NCBI GenBank assembly: GCA_900708905.1
Contig: CAADRB010000004.1
Span: forward strand, 940,928-1,004,927
Direction of reading: 5' to 3'
Source: Hymenolepis diminuta
Taxonomy: Eukaryota; Platyhelminthes; Cestoda; Cyclophyllidea; Hymenolepididae
DNA length: 64,000 nucleotides
Shown: positions 62,123 to 64,000 of the stretch, in pieces
How the letters are laid out: the number at the start of each line of letters is the position of its first letter
Numbering within the stretch: position 1 is the stretch's first letter
Notes under the pieces: generated by a model
The model's input: the letters and a program-made list of their open reading frames with translations, nothing else
Told to the model about the DNA's origin: nothing
Database searches by the model: none
Program-made: the position numbers and the translations under genes

Positions 62123-64000
62123 GTTAGTTTAATTCAGTTAGATCGGGGAAGTATTTTCCTGAAAATACTCTTAACTTTTCTTATTAAATCGAGATGATAC
62201 CTAAGTTTGTTTCATTTTTACTTTCAAAAAATTGGTTTTTTATAATTACTTACGCAAGTTTCCGCATTTAACACAATCAGAGGTAAAGAACGCTTAACCT
62301 TTTCGTAATTTATTGGAGTACTTTTATTCTCAAAAGAATACGTATTCCTAATATTTTATAAACACTTTAATAATTTAACGGTTGAATTTTGTCATTTTTA
62401 TTAATTTACCTAATTACAGCTTTTATTTGATAAATCATGCTGCAGATTAATTTTGAAAGATTTCGTTTTTTGTACTAGGTATTTATGTTCCAAATTTAAA
62501 ACTGCTCATTTTTCCTTAAATTTTAATACCAAATAAAGAAAAATAGGATAGAGCAAAAGATCGCTCGTGTAGTAAAAATTTTGATATAATAGAAGACTCT
62601 TGACGCTATCATAAAAACAACAATGAAAATATAATTGATATTGACCTTAATCTCCATCTTCAATTTCAAATAGGTGGATCGTCATAATCACTTCAATCTC
62701 TATTTTCGAAATGGATCTTTCAAAATTGCACATTTTTCAGTCGTTCATAACTTACTGACGTCAGCATGGCTAAAAATAACTTATTTACTTTCTGAAAAAA
62801 GGAAACGTTTATGATCTTTTACGGCGGTGCAATAGACATCCACTATATATATCGCATGATAAAATATATTATAAATCTGTGGATTTCCAGGCTTGTACTT
62901 TGTTCAGCCTAAAGTCCTGCAAGTGGTTGACAGCAGAGTAGCAAGACACGGCTCGCTTGCATCGTCCAAATGGAATAGAGGCCAATTTACTTGTCTTGTT
63001 GGTGATAGAATCAAACAGTTTAGAGAGCCCAAGACAGTACTCTAGAAAACCGAAGAAGGCAGCATGAGAAAAGCTTGTTCGGTTCATTTTTTTAGAAATT
63101 TTATGGCGGTATATAGCCAAGTCATAATCCCATAATTTCACGCCTAGAAAAGAGGATTTCGGCTAACTAAAGCTTGTGTTTACGAATTTGGAACGTATTC
63201 GGTGAATCTTAAAAACACTAGGCACAATAACGGTAAACACCGAGACAAAGCATAAAGAGTCAGGTTGGCTCACTTAGTGAAAAACGGATCGGAATGCCCG
63301 GGTTAACTTCCAAATATTAGAAAACAAGGATTTTCGTAAAAGGTTTAAGGTATATTAGACAATAGCAGGGAAAAATAGGAAAAAACAAGGAAGATAATGA
63401 GAGAAGAAAGAAGAAGAAGAGCAAAACAGAATGGGAATTACTCACTAGGATTTCATAGTATCATAATATTAGCAGACTGTGAAAATGGTCCTTGTCTGCG
63501 CTATGAGACCCTCATGCACGAATCAGACAGAGATTGAGTTACTTGTATGCATTATCGACTTCAGATAGCCTCAAAGAATATCTGACAATAAGATATTAGA
63601 GTGCAGTGGTCCTGTTCTTACTTTACTCACTTTCCTAACTCACCTATTATTTTGTTATCTCAATGCCGCTTTGTTTATTACTCCTTTCGGTCTGGCCAAT
63701 TTATAGCTTCCTATTTAGAAAACTGGCTCAATCTCCATCTGTTCTCTTAAAAAGTGTCCAGAAACCGTTTGCCAATTTCATACATAATTGCCGAAAGATT
63801 AATGCTTAGAAAGTTTTTTCACGTTTCTAATATCTAAGCTGAATTCTCCTTTAGAATGAGTTTAATCAAATATAGATATTTATCTGATTACATTTCCATT
63901 TTGCGTTATCGTTTATTTCATTTTCACTCAGCGTTTGCTTCCATGACCTCTTAACTATTGAAAAAATGCGTAAAATTCACTTCAAAGATACTTAAAAATG
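62123..64000 (+). other. GPCR intron, continues past the window
   Basis: No segment resembling TM3 (a hydrophobic run ending in a DRY-like motif) was seen. Contains an unassigned minus-strand open frame at 62869-63141 and a relatively G/C-balanced block at 63180-63560 that looks unlike the surrounding AT-rich DNA and may be a repeat. Confidence 0.5.
62869..63141 (-). CDS. Unassigned open frame with coding-like codon use
   Basis: 90 codons ending in TAA. The last two thirds (including FLEYCLGLSKLFDSITNKTS and FGRCKRAVSCYSAVNHLQDF) use codons with balanced third positions, unlike the many AT-driven frames in the window. I recognise no family, signal peptide or membrane segment. The stretch upstream on this strand contains acceptor-like CTTTAGTTAG and CTTTTCTAG sites, so it might be a 3' exon of a nested antisense gene or a fragment of a transposable element. 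The ATG at 63141 need not be the true start. Confidence 0.3.
   Translation of the reverse strand: MKLWDYDLAIYRHKISKKMNRTSFSHAAFFGFLEYCLGLSKLFDSITNKTSKLASIPFGRCKRAVSCYSAVNHLQDFRLNKVQAWKSTDL

Noticed and set aside
63601..63800. Candidate next GPCR exon after an acceptor-like TTCCTATTTAG
   Set aside because: The following frame lacks a TM3-like hydrophobic run or DRY-type motif and soon stops.
1..64000. CRISPR array, prokaryotic operon, phage or bacterial defence system
   Set aside because: No regularly spaced repeats, no ribosome-binding-site-led gene clusters; all supported genes are intron-split eukaryotic genes.

Overview
The window is eukaryotic nuclear DNA: AT-rich, gene-sparse, with short exons bounded by GT..AG splice sites and introns from 39 bp to nearly 10 kb. 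Very small introns (39, 75, 85 and 91 bp) beside very long ones, a degenerate mariner family, and protein similarities recalled from flatworms suggest a parasitic flatworm, most likely a tapeworm. That placement is inference; no species-diagnostic gene is present.

Layout. (1) 1-3603: the left edge holds what looks like the first coding exon of a minus-strand tetraspanin gene (3344-3403), with two CCAAT boxes about 165-195 bp upstream of its ATG; the rest of that gene would lie to the left, mostly outside the window. (2) 3604-12780: mostly non-coding, with a weak exon-like pair near 6.7-7.1 kb and copies of a dispersed repeat (R1) at 9.8 and 10.6 kb. (3) 12780-43010: the main gene, a plus-strand anoctamin (TMEM16) of the ANO8 type in 12 coding exons. 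The splice phases agree across all 11 introns and give an open frame of 719 codons plus stop, followed by an AATAAA signal. Its introns hold two broken mariner elements, three copies of repeat R2, a tRNA-derived SINE relic, and one unassigned open segment in the last intron that could be an alternative 3' exon. (4) 43010-59150: a 16 kb gene desert with R1 copies, two LTR-like relics (48.24 and 52.4 kb) and an 8-base assembly gap. (5) 59150-62122: the 5' end of a plus-strand rhodopsin-class GPCR: putative promoter and non-coding first exon(s), then three coding exons giving 117 residues (N-terminus, TM1, TM2, start of TM3), after which the gene runs on past the window. (6) 62123-64000: intron of that GPCR, with an unassigned minus-strand open frame.

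All three recognised genes encode membrane proteins (tetraspanin scaffold, anoctamin, GPCR), but nothing in the sequence shows that they act together; they are ordinary neighbours in a sparse genome. I found no prokaryote-like operon, CRISPR array, rRNA or intact tRNA gene. The items most worth a second look are the possible alternative anoctamin exon, the uORF overlapping the GPCR start, the cryptic tetraspanin exon, and the two mariner copies with complementary deletions.
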